Origin: Solea solea
Taxonomy: Eukaryota > Chordata > Actinopteri > Pleuronectiformes > Soleidae
Length of the DNA: 64,000 nt
NCBI RefSeq assembly: GCF_958295425.1
Contig: NC_081138.1
Location: forward strand, 2,626,001 to 2,690,000
Direction: 5' to 3'
Part shown: piece by piece, positions 40,244 through 52,183 of the stretch
Position numbering within the stretch: the stretch's first letter is position 1
Layout of the letters: the number at the start of each line of letters is the position of its first letter
Made by a program: the position numbers and the translations under genes
The notes under the pieces: generated by a model
What the model was told of the DNA's origin: nothing
Databases searched by the model: none
What the model saw: the letters and a program-made list of their open reading frames with translations, nothing else

Positions 40244-41766
40244 ATTTTAAGCCATAATTGAAACTACTTTTAACTCCAATATCAAAATGACACGTGACCT
40301 GTTCTCCACAAATAAGCAGCAGGTAGTGGGAGTGTGTGTTTGTGTATATCAAGGTGCAGAGGCTCCTCTGTAACCTCCGTACCGCGAGTGAACGTGTTTT
40401 CATGAGAGCAAACACTTCACATCCATCAACCTTGTTTTCCTTGTTGCTGCAGCTGAAGGAGACGGACAGATGCATTTGTGGCACAAGTGAAGAAAACAGT
40501 GTGTTTTGAGTTATGTGCGCTGCGGTGGCTCCCAGCCTTTTCCCCCTGGGAAGAGGACCTCTCCTCCTCTCCTCTAACCTCTGCCTGCTCCTAATCCATC
40601 GCTCCACTGGGAACAGTGATGCGAGGCGTCTGACGCGAGCCTTTCCCTCAGCACTGAGCAGGACTTAAAAGGACACAACTCCCCGTGTGTGTGCTCTGTT
40701 TCGGTCCTGACTCCACCATAGCCACAGAGGGAAGGTTCCCACTGGGGGGACTGAGCACTGGAAGTATATCTGTCTGTGGAGTCAGGGTGGGATGGGTGGG
40801 ATCTGCTCCAATGGCTCACATGGGAGACATGCCAATGAATCCACTAATTGTACCTCTAATTCTCATCGTCAGGGTTGGGTGTGATGCGAAAGAAAATGAG
40901 TGGAAACAAGACATTGGCTGTGGAGTTGGTAAACAAACATTTTTACGGGGAGTAAAAACATTTTTTTATATAAATATCATGTGGCTGTTTTTGAAGTCTT
41001 TTATAAATGGGAACCAATTACGTAGAAAGAATTTCTTCACTAAAACTGATGGGAAATGTGTCGAAGGCGCTATTTAAAGTTGCCGATGGGTTACATTGTC
41101 ATGAGAAATATCTTTCCCTCTGCCTTGAGACTTTTCGAGGCATCAAAGATGAGTCAGAAACATTTTTTCCCTTCGCTCCGGCTCTCAAGTGCCATGGAAA
41201 CTGCCACAAATATTTATGCCGGACAAACATCAGTGCACCAAGGTACTCTTTGCTCCGGTGCAGGAGCCAGCGCCACAAAAGGAGATGACGCTTTGTCATA
41301 CTGGTGCAACCCGAATTTACACCCCTTGGCCCAGGACCTCGAATGAACACAACGGCAACAGGAGCAGAAGCTGGGAAAAAAGCCAGCTTTGTCCTTGTCC
41401 TCCACTCACCTACCTGCGAAAAACGTCTCAAACGGCGCTCACCCAACCCCCACATCTCTTTTTACACATGCTTCTGCACACACTCACACAAACCACTCTA
41501 CAAATCGCTGTTGCCTGCTGCCACACGGAGCCGTGGCCTTCGTCTGCCATCAAGACTACTTTTGCTTTCAAAACGTCGAGAATCAGACCAGTGTGTATAT
41601 GGAGAGCCCCCTCGAGGGCCTCAGTTCACAATTCACTGTACTGCCTTTTTAGAAATTGGAACAAATAAACAAAAAACAAGTTCTCCGGTTTCAGCCTCTT
41701 ACATGCGAATAATTTCCTTTGCTTCTCTATGACTGCAAATCCATAATCAATATTGTTTTTTTGCAT

Positions 41767-41856
41767 TTTGTGGCTGAAACAAGTCGTCGATTTGTCAAAG
41801 AAACAAAAGACAGGTTTGTCAATAGTCTAATAAATATTAGCTGCAGCCCTCTCAGA
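41767..41856. mobile_element. Small MITE remnant
   Basis: GGCTGAAACAAGTCGTCGAT at the left and TAAATATTAGCTGCAGCC at the right resemble the ends of the GCTGCAACTAA-type MITE family seen elsewhere in the window. Only about 90 bp remain between them. Confidence 0.4.
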
Positions 41857-42085
41857 TGTAGAAAGCACTCGGAGAGCTCAAACTTCCGTCAAGGCCACAC
41901 AGTTTCTCACAGTGTCGATATAATCAAATGTCTGTCAGTTGACATTTGCCCAGGTCACATCCAAAATCTAATCATTTCTTAGAAGGTTTAATCAAAATAT
42001 GTCCATTTCTTTTTGAGTCGACACACACAAAAAATAAAGACAACATAGCCAAACAAATAGAATAACAAGTCAAATATGGCCTTAC

Positions 42086-42191
42086 CATCTAGATCCTCTG
42101 GCCTGGTGAGGTCAATAACTCGGTGGCCAATCTTCCCTTCCTCACCCAGCTTTCCGAGGTGGTGGCCACTGTTCTCAAAGTGCGCCCTCTC
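42086..42191 (-). CDS. sox6: Sox6 coding exon (ERAHFEN...VIDLTRPED)
   Basis: A 106-bp exon in phase 0 at its start, leaving one base at its end. It encodes [20 protein letters not shown] followed by [15 protein letters not shown]. The VIDLTRPED core is diagnostic of SoxD proteins just upstream of the HMG region. The acceptor is CTGTAG/GAGAGG and the donor AGATG/GTAAGG. It is isolated between two large introns (9.2 kb upstream, 8.5 kb downstream). The terminal G joins GA of the next exon, giving the junction [12 protein letters not shown]. Confidence 0.95.
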
Positions 42192-45100
42192 CTACAGAGG
42201 AAATACACACAGTCAGGTACAGGGACAAACAGGTACATCCATGGTTTTACAGTGAAAAGAATTGTAAAAAAAATAACCCATCAGGATTCCTAAATTTTGA
42301 AAGGAAAAAACGTGTCTTTGATAAATGGAGGTTTCTTTTGAAGAGCTGCTCTTTTGACATGAGCTAGATGTAGCTTTTTCCTCTCTCATCTCTCTATTCA
42401 GCGGTGGCTATAATGGATGACAGGAGGCAGAGAGACAGTGAGGGCCAGGGGTGCTGTAAATAGATTTACAGAAGGATACTTTGTGATCCCGAGCACACAA
42501 TGGGGCCGTGGCCCTCTTTGCAGTGCTCAGATTTTCCTCTGTAATCTTCTCCTTACATCCTCCCTTGCAGTCTGCAGCGCCCAGAGCTCAGCGCCCATCA
42601 TTTATTCAGAGTTCATGCTTTGGAGAACACACCGTGTTTTCCCGTTTGTCATGTCGCTTTGTGCTCAGATTAAACTTGGCATCATGTCGTACTTGACGCA
42701 CAATGAAACCCAGTCATTCAGCGCTCTGTGACAATATTAAATGTCATGTCCGTGTGCATTTACAGAATAAAATAACAGCTTTCGGGGGGCCTCTGAATAG
42801 TTGCTGCACATTACACTTAATGTATTATGCAAGGGGAGAGTGCTGACTGCTGCTGGCTCCATTGTTGAATGACCTACTTCCTCGGTGAATACACGGGGCA
42901 TTAGCAAAGGGCTGTCTTCCTCTTTAAAGACTCAACCAGGAGACGGACACTTTGACGCTGCATGATACAAATAATCTCCCCTCTTTGCCTGGATGACACT
43001 AAAAGCAGGCATGTTGCCACCATTCAGGGGGAGAAAAAAAAGCATTTGTTTTACTCCGAGGGTGAGCATTCAGTCTCTGCCAAAGATAAACTCTGCGCGC
43101 TGACCTCTGCCCTTTTGTCTTTTCTGCACACGCCTATCACATGTAGTCTGAGCAGAGACTCAGGTGCTAACAGCTCCCTCGCCACGCACGCAGACACCAA
43201 CACACATGAATCTTTTAGCCCTTTCTCTGCAGCGCGTCGGACAGTCGCGTTGCTTTTTCACTTTCCTCCCACAGGGAAGTTTTCCTCCTGCGAGCTGACA
43301 GGAGAAGGCGCTGAAATATTTAGCAGACCTAACCATTGTGAGTTGAAATATTTATTTTTTACAGCTGCTTTTTTGATTTATTTTGATGTTTCCCCCCGAC
43401 ACGTCGAATTACATCGGCAACTTTTCACGCCAGTAATCGCAGCGTGAAAAGGAAAGAAGAAGAAAAAAAATCAAGTTTGTCATTTTTAATTTGCTTTTGT
43501 CTAACCTCATCTTCAGTGGGGGGTTAAAAAGATGACAAGATGACGGATGGAGACAGTTGAAGTCCATTTGAGTCCTTTCACAGTATTTTGATTTTCCTCA
43601 TGCTTTTATTTATTCCAGAACTATTCCTCAAAAGAAAAGATTGCAAGAGAGACAGAGAGAGCACTGCAATTTACCATCATATTTGGAGTACTAGTCATTA
43701 TTTATAGCCAGCTGAGTGATTCTGATATACAATTAACCACTACCTGCTTATGGCCTGTGATTAGAGCCTGTCGCTCTGACGGCCCTTTGCTTACTTAAGT
43801 GTTTTCTAATTATGACACATGTGCCGGTTCCTGCTGGGAGAGGGGACGCTTTGTAAAGACAAGATGGAGTACAGATCCTTTCTTGGTGTCACATTCTGTG
43901 TAACGCAACACACACACAGAGCCGTATTTATCACCCAGCCACATTATTGCTCTTAATGAAAGGAGCCAGCAGCCCGACGACAAAGTGACTGATGTGCGAT
44001 TAGCCGGGTGGGCAACGGTGCCGCTCCGGATTCGACTTGGACAGTCCACCAGGAAGACGCGGCGCTCGCGGGTTCTGTGTATCTGCAATAAAGTCATCAT
44101 CTCGTCCCTCTTCCATGCTTTACTGGCCCCCTCTGATCAATCAAGTCCTTTTATAAGCTCATGATCATTAAGCATCACGTTGGGTTGAGAGGGAGAGAGA
44201 AGAGGGAGTCATCAGTCAATGGTTTTCATTAATAACTGGCTCACTGTTGAGCAACTTTCTCCATCGCACGCGTCACATGATTAGTGAACGCCGGCACACT
44301 CGACAGCTGCGACTGAATGAGGCTCTTGTTCAAGCATTCTTCGACGCGGCTTCACTTCATTTGCGATGAGAGCATTTCGCTTTATACGAGGCGGCGTTTG
44401 ATCCACGATAATATAAAGGTGTGGGTACAGCTAAGTGTCCCTCCCTTCCTTGTGTTATCTATGCTAATTAATATCGGACTATCCGAGCAATATGGTGGCG
44501 CGAATTTTCATAAAATTTTATTTAGTGAGTTTAATATACTTATTGGTTCTAAGTGTGGTAATTTATATCTGCAAATTAGAATTATAGTTGGAATTATGGC
44601 CATAAATTATCCGTGCGGCATCGGGGTTTTGTTTTAGGGCTGGAAAATATTCAGTGAACTAATGCTGCTTTACTGCCCGTGCATCAAGTGCTGTGATAAA
44701 TTAATGGCACTTTTATTATTTTATAGTGTCATTAAATTTTTACTGATCACTCTGACAAAGAGAAGTAGCAAAGGACGTGCAGTATTTAGGGAAGCTGGCC
44801 TTCCTGCCAGGAAAAGAGCAGTGTGTGTGTGTGAAGGGAGGGAGGGAGCCCATCAGTATATGGCTGATATAAAACGGTATTTATAATGTGCAGAGCACGA
44901 GAATGATAAAAGACACACGCAAAAAAAATGATGCTGCTAAAAGCTGAGGGGCGTCCGAACGAGCTGCTGCATAAACAAAGTGGAGCGCAAGGTTGACGCG
45001 GAGACGTAGAGATGAAGACACAGGAAACAAAAGATGTAACTGGACACATTATTTCTCCCCTGCTCTGACCACAACTGCTGGCAGGCGCGCGGTCCCTCCT

Positions 45101-46805
45101 CTTAAAATGACTTCAGCATGCAGCTCTCCACCCCACAACTAAAATTATAGCAGTGCAGTGCACTGAGAGCCGTAGTGGAAAACTGCCACCCACTATAATC
45201 TCATCTGCGCCGTCTGTGCGTGTGCGCGTGTGCGTGTGCACTTTTTGTCTTTTAAGTTTAGGTGCAGTTTAAGCCGCGAGTCCAGTGAAGATGTGACGCA
45301 CTGACGGAGAGAAGGTAGATAGATAGTGGAGTCTGTGCAACTTCTTGGGCGAGGGAGCCTAAAAAGAGAGCCCTTGTCAGTGCTGTAAAAGGAGCTTTAA
45401 TCTGGTCGGCCACAGAACATGTGCCGGAGGCCTGCTGCTCTGCCCACAGGGTGTATTCTGGGCAGAGGCGGGTGGCCAACGGGCCCTGTGTATTGTGCCT
45501 ACTCCTGCTCTGTATTTAGGCAACAGACTACCAATCCTGACGCTCCTTCACGCTCCCCTTTGTAAATAGCTCCAGGCTATAGGCAGAGCCATACGGCCTG
45601 AGATTGTTCAGATACAGATGAAAGGGGGAAACACACACACTTGATAGTAAGGTAGACCGCGGCGCACATCGGCGCGCAGTTGTTTTGGAGTCGGCTCAGT
45701 TCACGGGGTGTCAGTTTGTCTAAATGATTTTAGAGTTTTCGTTTAAACATCATTAGGAATATCATAAAAAAAAAAAAATCAATGCAGAACTTCTCGCACT
45801 CAAGGGACTGAGAGAAAAAGCACATTTGCAACCGTTGCTCTAATGAGAGAGTTCGGCCAAGGTGAAGGTGACGCGACGCTTAACTGTAGCAGACAGTAGT
45901 CATGTGACTTCTCTTAATCAGGTCCCGTTAATTATTAACCACGTTACTCTCTCGCTCATCGTTACCGATATAAATCGTCATGTCGACGATTCAATTCTGC
46001 TCACTGCGTCCTCAGTCAATGCAAGCAGCCAGATAAATAAGCCCGCCATGTTTGGTCGTAGTTATTTAAAGAAAAACATTTTTCAGGCAGCTGACAGACA
46101 TGACATATTGTAGTTGTTTGCCAACTGAAAATAATATAATAGTCTGCTTATTTCTTTTGGCCGTGTACGTATGTATCGACAGCAAATTACATGTTTAGCC
46201 TTTTTTTTTTTCTTTTTTTTTGAAATCTGACAACAGTAAGTGCCGTAATTTCTGAGATTCTTAACTTCTGCTGAGATCTCGTCCGCGTGGAAAGTACTGT
46301 ATATGATCGCATGTGTTTAAAATGATTTAACGATCGGAACCTTTAACAGCTGCTGCTGCAGCGCCCCGAAAAAGCAGCCACTTACAGTATGTTTGATAAT
46401 GTGCTGAAGCGGCTCTGGTTATATCACACACCTGGTATGTGGCGAGTCGAAGCCGGTGGCTCTCTGACCACAATATAGGTCTTTGTGTATCGAGTGTCAA
46501 TCATCGCTGTGGTCTGCAGCCTTCAGAGTCTTCTCTCTGAGGGGCTCACTCTAAGTCCCTCAACAATCTGTCCCGGCCACGGCGGAGACAAAGACGGCAC
46601 TTTTACATGGCTGCAGCTCCTCACAGCTCAGTGCCTCATCTGTTTTGTGTTTTTATTGTAACCAGTTGCAATGTTATTTATAAGTCTGCAGCTTTCCAGT
46701 AGTTTTTGCTAGTTTTGAACCATTTAAATGTTAAGTACATCCAGCCATGTGGTAAACCCACAGTTCCTTTCATTCGGGCTGTTGCTCTCTTTTTTACCCT
46801 GTGCT

Positions 46806-46825
46806 CCCCCCCCCCCCCCCCCCCC
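46806..46825. repeat. Poly-C tract (20 C)
   Basis: Twenty consecutive C residues in the intron at 42192-51411. On the sense strand this is a G-run. Confidence 0.92.
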
Positions 46826-48444
46826 TTTTTGCTAAGCCTAATGCAGGCAGCAGCAGAATCAACAGTAGCAGCCACAAAAGGCTGGCATCTGCTCTATAGT
46901 AGTCATCCTTAACATCACACGGAGCAGAAATGGCCACCCATTCCAGTTCTGTTTGTACTGCCAGGCCATCACTTCATTTGTTTAAAACAGAGCAGAGAAA
47001 AGGCCTTTAATTAAATTAAGAAGCTCAAACTCTGTGTGATCTAATCCCACTCAAATGTTATTTTCTTGAGCATTTTATGTTATTAACAATCATAACTCCT
47101 CACTCACTGGTCTCCAGTTGCTTTTGTTGCCGTTGTTTACGTCTCGCAGAAAGCGTAATCTTTGGCATTTTGGATGCAATGATGTGATTTAAAGTCGGTC
47201 CTCAAGCATCCAGCGTGTATGTGATGCTCGAGCATTCAAGCATGTCTTGTATAAACCTGGCATAATACATGTTTTTCACAGCAGTGACATTAATTAGGGT
47301 TCCTCTCCAAGATTAAGAGAGCCAGCTCGGGGTCCTGCTCTTGTTCCAGTGTAAGGGGGAGGTCACTCTAAATTTGACACTTATTTTAACACTAACATTT
47401 ACACTTTTTTCCTGCACTAAGACTAACTGGAGGTACTGGATCTCAACATAAAGATGTCTTAACTGTCGTCACTCTGAGGTGCTGAGAACATCCAGCGTGG
47501 TATAAAACCATTCCAGTCCTGTAGCACATTTAAGGTTTTTTTTTTCTCTTTATGTTTGTCTCTGCGCTGCTAAAATCATCTGTTGACCTCATGTACATTT
47601 ACGGGTTTCCAGTCCTCAATGATCCAGAACTGTACTCTGGTTCCTCGGGGAGGGGGGGGGGGTGTGAAGTTGAGCTGAAATCTCCGGCCTTATCTAACAC
47701 TCCAGGTTGCAAACAGCAGGATATTAGAAACTGCAGCATTACCCAAACCCCTTTCACACACGGACAAAACCTCAAGACTTGTTGGACACAGGAGCCATTA
47801 TATTCCAACTGCAACAATACCGCAGTCTATAAATGGTCCTTTGTGGCCTATTCTTTTCCCCCCCCCCGCTCTTTGTCGCATGTGCCTTGTGGTGAGCATG
47901 GCATCACAGGTCTACACAACTGAGGCCAGAGGCTTTTCTGAGCAACTGTGCTGGGGCCAGAAATTCACCATGTATAATGACAAGTGTGGAAAATAATGGA
48001 GCTGCCACCACCAAATGACCCTCGCAAGATGCTGCCTTGATGTCTTTCTGGGGAAGAGCAACATACCTGACCTGGAAACACACACACACACACATATATT
48101 ATAAAGAATCATACATTATTTTTATTCGTTTGGCAAACGTGAACAATTGGACAAAGCATTAATGTAAGCAATCTTCACAATGGCACTTGCTGGCTACAGC
48201 CAGTGTCTGGGAGTAGAGCATAATCTAATTTGGATGGGCAAACCCTTGTATGCCAAGGATTTACATTGCAGCCAAAACGCCTTGGTTTGCAATTTCCAAG
48301 ACAGCAGTCGAAAAGGAGCAGAAAATTGCTTCCAGGGCTGCGGACCAGACAAGATTATATTCAAAGTCTTTGTGAGGGCTTTGCCTGAATGGGGCCCTGG
48401 CATCACATACACACATGTGTGCGCACACACACAAACACACACAT

Positions 48445-48665
48445 GGGTTTGCGCTGCTATCCTTGCTGGGACTCTGCATTGAACAGCCTGACCAAAAACC
48501 TAATCCCTAACCTTAATCGAAACCAGTTCATGTCCAACCCCGTCCTTAACCTAACCAATCTAGGTGCTCGGAGATTAGGTTCTGCCTCATTAGGACCAGG
48601 TTTTGGTCTCTAAGAGGACTTCTGGTCTCTGACAAGGACAAAAGGTCCCAAAGAGGTAACAAAAA
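48445..48665 (+). repeat. Interspersed teleost repeat with CTAACC-rich core
   Basis: It has GCGCTGCTATCCTTGCTGGG, a degenerate CCTAATCCCTAACCTTAA stretch, CTGCCTCATTAGGACCAGG, TCTCTAAGAGGACTTCTGG and AAAGAGGTAACAAAAA, then a CA microsatellite. I recognise the pattern as a dispersed fish repeat but cannot assign a class. A related tail lies at 6383-6470. Confidence 0.55.
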
Positions 48666-49736
48666 TGTGCACACACATATACTTGCATATGTGCATAGAC
48701 ACACACACACACACACACACACACAGGGAACACTGTAACCACTATAACCAATAGGTTAGGAGGAGATTTTGTGGAGCCCCAGTGTGAGCTACATTTGAAT
48801 ATTTACGGGCTGAGCTCTGGGATATGGGAAATGGACAATTGCAGTCATCAATACTGAGGAGAGGAGGCATTGCGGGGGCAGAAAAGGGCAGTTCAATAGG
48901 TTAATACATTGGCCTTTCACCTTTTGATTCTAGTTAGGGACATGTCAGCAGAGAGAATATATTTGATCTCGCACAAGCTCAAAGGCATGAACCTGAAGGA
49001 ACCTGAGGATCAGATCCGTACAGAAATCTGTCATATTGGACTTTATGGGTTCAAAAACAGGCTAATATAGTGTATATTTGTCTTTTGTCCCAAATGAAAT
49101 AAGACTTTTTAATAGCGTTTCCTCGCCAGCCACACTGAACACTGGCTTTGAGTTTGTAACATGGAGTGAAATGGATTCTCTGTGCGTTTGTGCAAGAGAA
49201 AACAATTACATTAGCCGCATGTATTGTCTGTCTTTATATTATTTTTATGTGCATTTTTTATTTTACAACTTGCTTTTAGGCTGCTTTTACTGAATTTTTG
49301 AAAATGCCTGTTAAAATTCGCAGTTTTATATAAGCCGTGCTCACGATGGACACATGGGACGAGTTATCTTTACCTGTGGCGCTAAAAAAATCAGTTAGTT
49401 AAAGCTACGGGAAACAATTCACCGTGTTTGACTGTCGGCTGCATTCAAGGTAAAAGCTTTCACTGGGTGAGGAGGAGACTGTAAATAATGGAACAAAGTA
49501 ATTGCCCTTCTGCAGACAATAATATCTTTGGATAAATATTTCAGAAAGGTAAATTGCGGAAGAGTTGCAAAAGGTTTTATTGTACGGATGGATACGGGAA
49601 AAACAGACAAATAAAGGAGGAAAAACATGTGCTCCCGTAAAGCATGAATATTTCACATGTCCTCAGGTTAAAGGCGTGTGTACTGTTAAACACAGAGTCT
49701 AATCTACATTGTGTTCTCCTGGGTCAACGGCCATGC

Positions 49737-49773
49737 AGGGAGGGAGGGAGGGAGGGAGGAAGGGAGGGAAGGA
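49737..49773. repeat. (GGGA)n purine-rich repeat
   Basis: About nine GGGA/GGAA units in the intron at 42192-51411. Confidence 0.9.
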
Positions 49774-50320
49774 GAAAACCAGAGCCTGAGTGATAAAGGT
49801 GAGGGAGGAATGCATTGTACTGTTCAGACACACTTTGTATGAAAAGATGAATTGATCCATCTGTACGCAGCACTTAGACCCACTCCTCTACCCGGTCATT
49901 ACAGTGGGATAAATCAATATTTAATATCCCCCTCTAACAGCCACAGTGGATGATCTTAACCTCTCCTTAATCCCATTTATGTTACCTTTCCAGAATCTTC
50001 TTCATGTAAGCTCTCACTATGATAAACTTCCAAACAAGAGACTGGGAGGGGAGCTATTAAAGACCACACAATATTTATGTCAGGTGAGGCACCTTCTTGA
50101 AATATTAATATTCTGAAACTGACCAAAGTGAAAGCTTTTATCTGGGCCGCTCAAACCCTTCTAGTCCGTTGGCTTGTATCAGCAAAAGACTCTCTCTCCT
50201 TCGCGCTCATTTCACCCCCCCCCCGATGAATTACAGCCTGCTGTTCTTTATTGCAGCCAAAGGATGAAGATGATGGGGGCAATTCTTTTAGCTGACTTGA
50301 TAAAGTGCGCCTCTAATTTC

Positions 50321-50345
50321 ACACCGGCCTAATAGGGGCCGGTGT
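50321..50345. repeat. Perfect inverted repeat, 9-bp arms
   Basis: ACACCGGCC and its exact complement GGCCGGTGT flank a 7-nt loop (TAATAGG). It lies in the intron at 42192-51411 in otherwise unique sequence. Confidence 0.75.
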
Positions 50346-51411
50346 CAGCGGATGTACGGGGTGACACTAGCTCACGGTGATTTGCATGAGTGTGGAGCGT
50401 CGGCCTGTTGTCGTTCAGCGAAAAACAGAAGCATTACCTGAGGTGATGCTTTCAATTAAAGAGATTAGTCGCATATTAGAAGGTGTTTCCACTGACTTCA
50501 CCATTGTAGTGCGGTATAAGCAGTATTGTGTCATTCCATGCTGCGTTTGATCGTAACGTACTGTACCACATTGTATCGTACTGTATCGTAGTAAAGGGTA
50601 AGAGCTGTGTGTGTCCTCTCTGTGGGCTGCACTCATTTATCTGCTTCACTGCAGCGAGAGCGTAGTTGACGGCCACCTGCATCGACACTGATCTCTTCCA
50701 AACACCAAATTAGGGGGGGGGAGTCAAAATAGATATTCATTGACTTTTTTACATATACATTGACCTACTTGAGGCTGTTGGTTGAAAGTGTCAGGTGCTG
50801 AAATATTAATGAGCACCGCTCCCAGTTCCTGCCTGCTCCTCGCAGCCAACTGGCACCGTGGCACCAAGCTGAAGAGACGAGGACAGCTTTTTTCTCTCCT
50901 TGATTGACTCATCGATTGAAGATATTTTTAAAGGGAATCCCTGGGAGTGTGTACTCCTGGTACAAAGCAGCCCAATCCCGCGTCAGGGGACGGAGAGGGG
51001 CTGCGAGTCTGCTTTAATTGGGCAGAGACTTCAGAGCTTTTTTGCTTAACCCGCACCGGGCACTGCCATGGCCTGTCACGGCCCTCACACCGACATCAAC
51101 GACGCCGAGCCCTCGGAAACACACACTCGCACAAACTTACCCGTATTAATTAAAGTAAACAGATATGTACACACTGAACTTATGCCAGCGCTTATCAATA
51201 CGACCACCCTGGACATGGATTAAAGAAAAAATGTCAGTCTTAAGAATGACTGCTGTGTTAAAAAACCACCATGTTCCACTTTCTTTACAGTTTCTTTCCT
51301 CCAGTACTCGCTGGGAGACCTGAGCACTCTTGGTGGTCAGTTCACGGTTGCAATGGTGCAGACCTGAATCGGGAATAGCACAGATACAACGTGTGCGACG
51401 GGCGTCCTAAC

Positions 51412-51599
51412 CTTGTCAACTCTGCAGTTGTTGAGGCCCACTGAAGTGAGTGCGGAGAGCTTTGCCTCCATGCCCTGCTGGTGATGTTGCAGCTGCTCCC
51501 TCTGGATCTGCTCCCTCATTTTCCTCGCCTCCTGGATGGCCTTCATCACCGTGTCCTGGTCCCCAAACAGCGCGGTGGAGTTTAGGCTGGACAGAATAT
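51412..51599 (-). CDS. sox6: Sox6 coding exon with second coiled coil
   Basis: It encodes [20 protein letters not shown] followed by [18 protein letters not shown] and ends LNNCRVDK. This is the second, shorter SoxD coiled-coil segment ([17 protein letters not shown]). It lies just before the linker to the HMG box and helps Sox6 associate with itself or other SoxD proteins. The mammalian glutamine run after QREQ is replaced by LQHHQQGME. The acceptor is TTCATAG/ATATTC. The donor GACAAG/GTTAGG is weak: AAG|GT is good, but +3 to +6 (TAGG) departs from the usual AAGT. The exon ends on a complete codon, giving DK-ERAHFEN across the junction, which matches the mammalian EK-ERTRFEN. Confidence 0.95.
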
Positions 51600-52005
51600 C
51601 TATGAACACAGGATTTTGGACGGAAAATGTGTCCGTTAGAACACGTAGTGTGGAGTGAAAGTAACCTCTTACGAAATCTCGAGTGCAATGTAAAATATGA
51701 TGCCCTTTTTAGTTATGTGTAATGATTATTTTTCATCTTTATGGTGGCAATTTTGGGACATTCAGCATGAGGTATTGATACTTTTTAAAAGTAAAAATGG
51801 GCTATTATTCAAGTTCTTGACTTCATTCATTATTATTGTTTAGTTATTTACACTGAAGCTGCTTAAAAACAATATTCAACTTGATTTAAAATGACTTATC
51901 TTGAAGTAACCTGGAAGTGTTTGCTTGCTTGACAGCAGGCAGCAGACACATCAGCGTGTTTTTGAATCGAATCAACGTTTGTGTGGCGCGCGCTCGGGAA
52001 CTTAC
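51600..52005 (-). other. sox6 short intron (406 bp)
   Basis: GTAAGT...ATAG. No features inside. Confidence 0.92.
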
Positions 52006-52183
52006 CGAGGGACGAGCCCCGTCCCAGTCCTCCCAGTGGACTCGGGATTCCGCCCTTGATCAGAAGACTGTTTGGGCTGTTTTTACTGCCGGGAAACAGG
52101 TTTTGTGTCGGGGATGTGGGAGACTTGACCATGTCTGCCGTCTTTGGCCGAGCAGACAGGTTGAGCGGCTGTGTTCCTTCCTC
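52006..52183 (-). CDS. sox6: Sox6 coding exon with PLNLS co-repressor motif
   Basis: This exon encodes 59 codons plus one base of a split aspartate codon. It starts [15 protein letters not shown] and contains [16 protein letters not shown] and LGRGSSL, all close to vertebrate Sox6. PLNLS (52154-52168) is the CtBP-binding type of motif through which Sox6 recruits a co-repressor in mammals (family knowledge). SPTSPTQN is a proline-directed Ser/Thr stretch. The acceptor is TTCACAG/GAGG and the donor CCTCG/GTAAG. The leftover G joins AT of the next exon to give GAT (Asp), rebuilding [11 protein letters not shown]. The next intron is only 406 bp, so this exon and 51412-51599 form a tight pair. Confidence 0.95.
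52154..52168 (-). other. PLNLS CtBP-type motif within Sox6
   Basis: Codons CCG CTC AAC CTG TCT encode PLNLS, a variant of the PxDLS motif used to bind CtBP co-repressors. The mammalian Sox6 copy (PLNLSS) is known to recruit CtBP2. Here the following residue is A rather than the second S. Confidence 0.8.

Larger units (their letters stand above)
33577..42085 (-). other. sox6 intron (8509 bp)
   Basis: GTAAGG...ACAG. It contains the (CA)36 tract, a (GT)n at 36666-36688, the hAT element at 39016-40243 and a MITE remnant at 41767-41856. No extra coding exon was recognised. Confidence 0.9.
42192..51411 (-). other. sox6 intron (9220 bp)
   Basis: GTTAGG...GTAG. It is the largest intron seen and contains the poly-C tract, the 48445 repeat, several CA tracts, the GGGA repeat and the 50321 inverted repeat. 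The 44290-44780 part is A/T-rich, repeat-free and resembles a conserved noncoding element. Confidence 0.88.

Noticed and set aside
40125..40607. 160-codon minus-strand open frame
   Set aside because: It starts in unique sequence and runs into the right end of the hAT element, so it is a chance frame across a repeat border.
41189..41732. Overlapping plus-strand frames of 142 and 159 codons
   Set aside because: Several frames are open at once in the same GC-richer stretch and none resembles a known protein.
42962..43447. 161-codon open frame on the plus strand
   Set aside because: The translation shows no domain or composition typical of a real protein, and it lies inside a sox6 intron.
44317..44637. 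106-codon open frame as a gene
   Set aside because: No start context, splice partner or recognisable protein similarity; treated as a possible noncoding element instead.
48490..48560. Interstitial telomere-like repeat (CTAACC)
   Set aside because: The CCTAACC units are few and degenerate and lie inside a dispersed repeat with its own conserved flanks.
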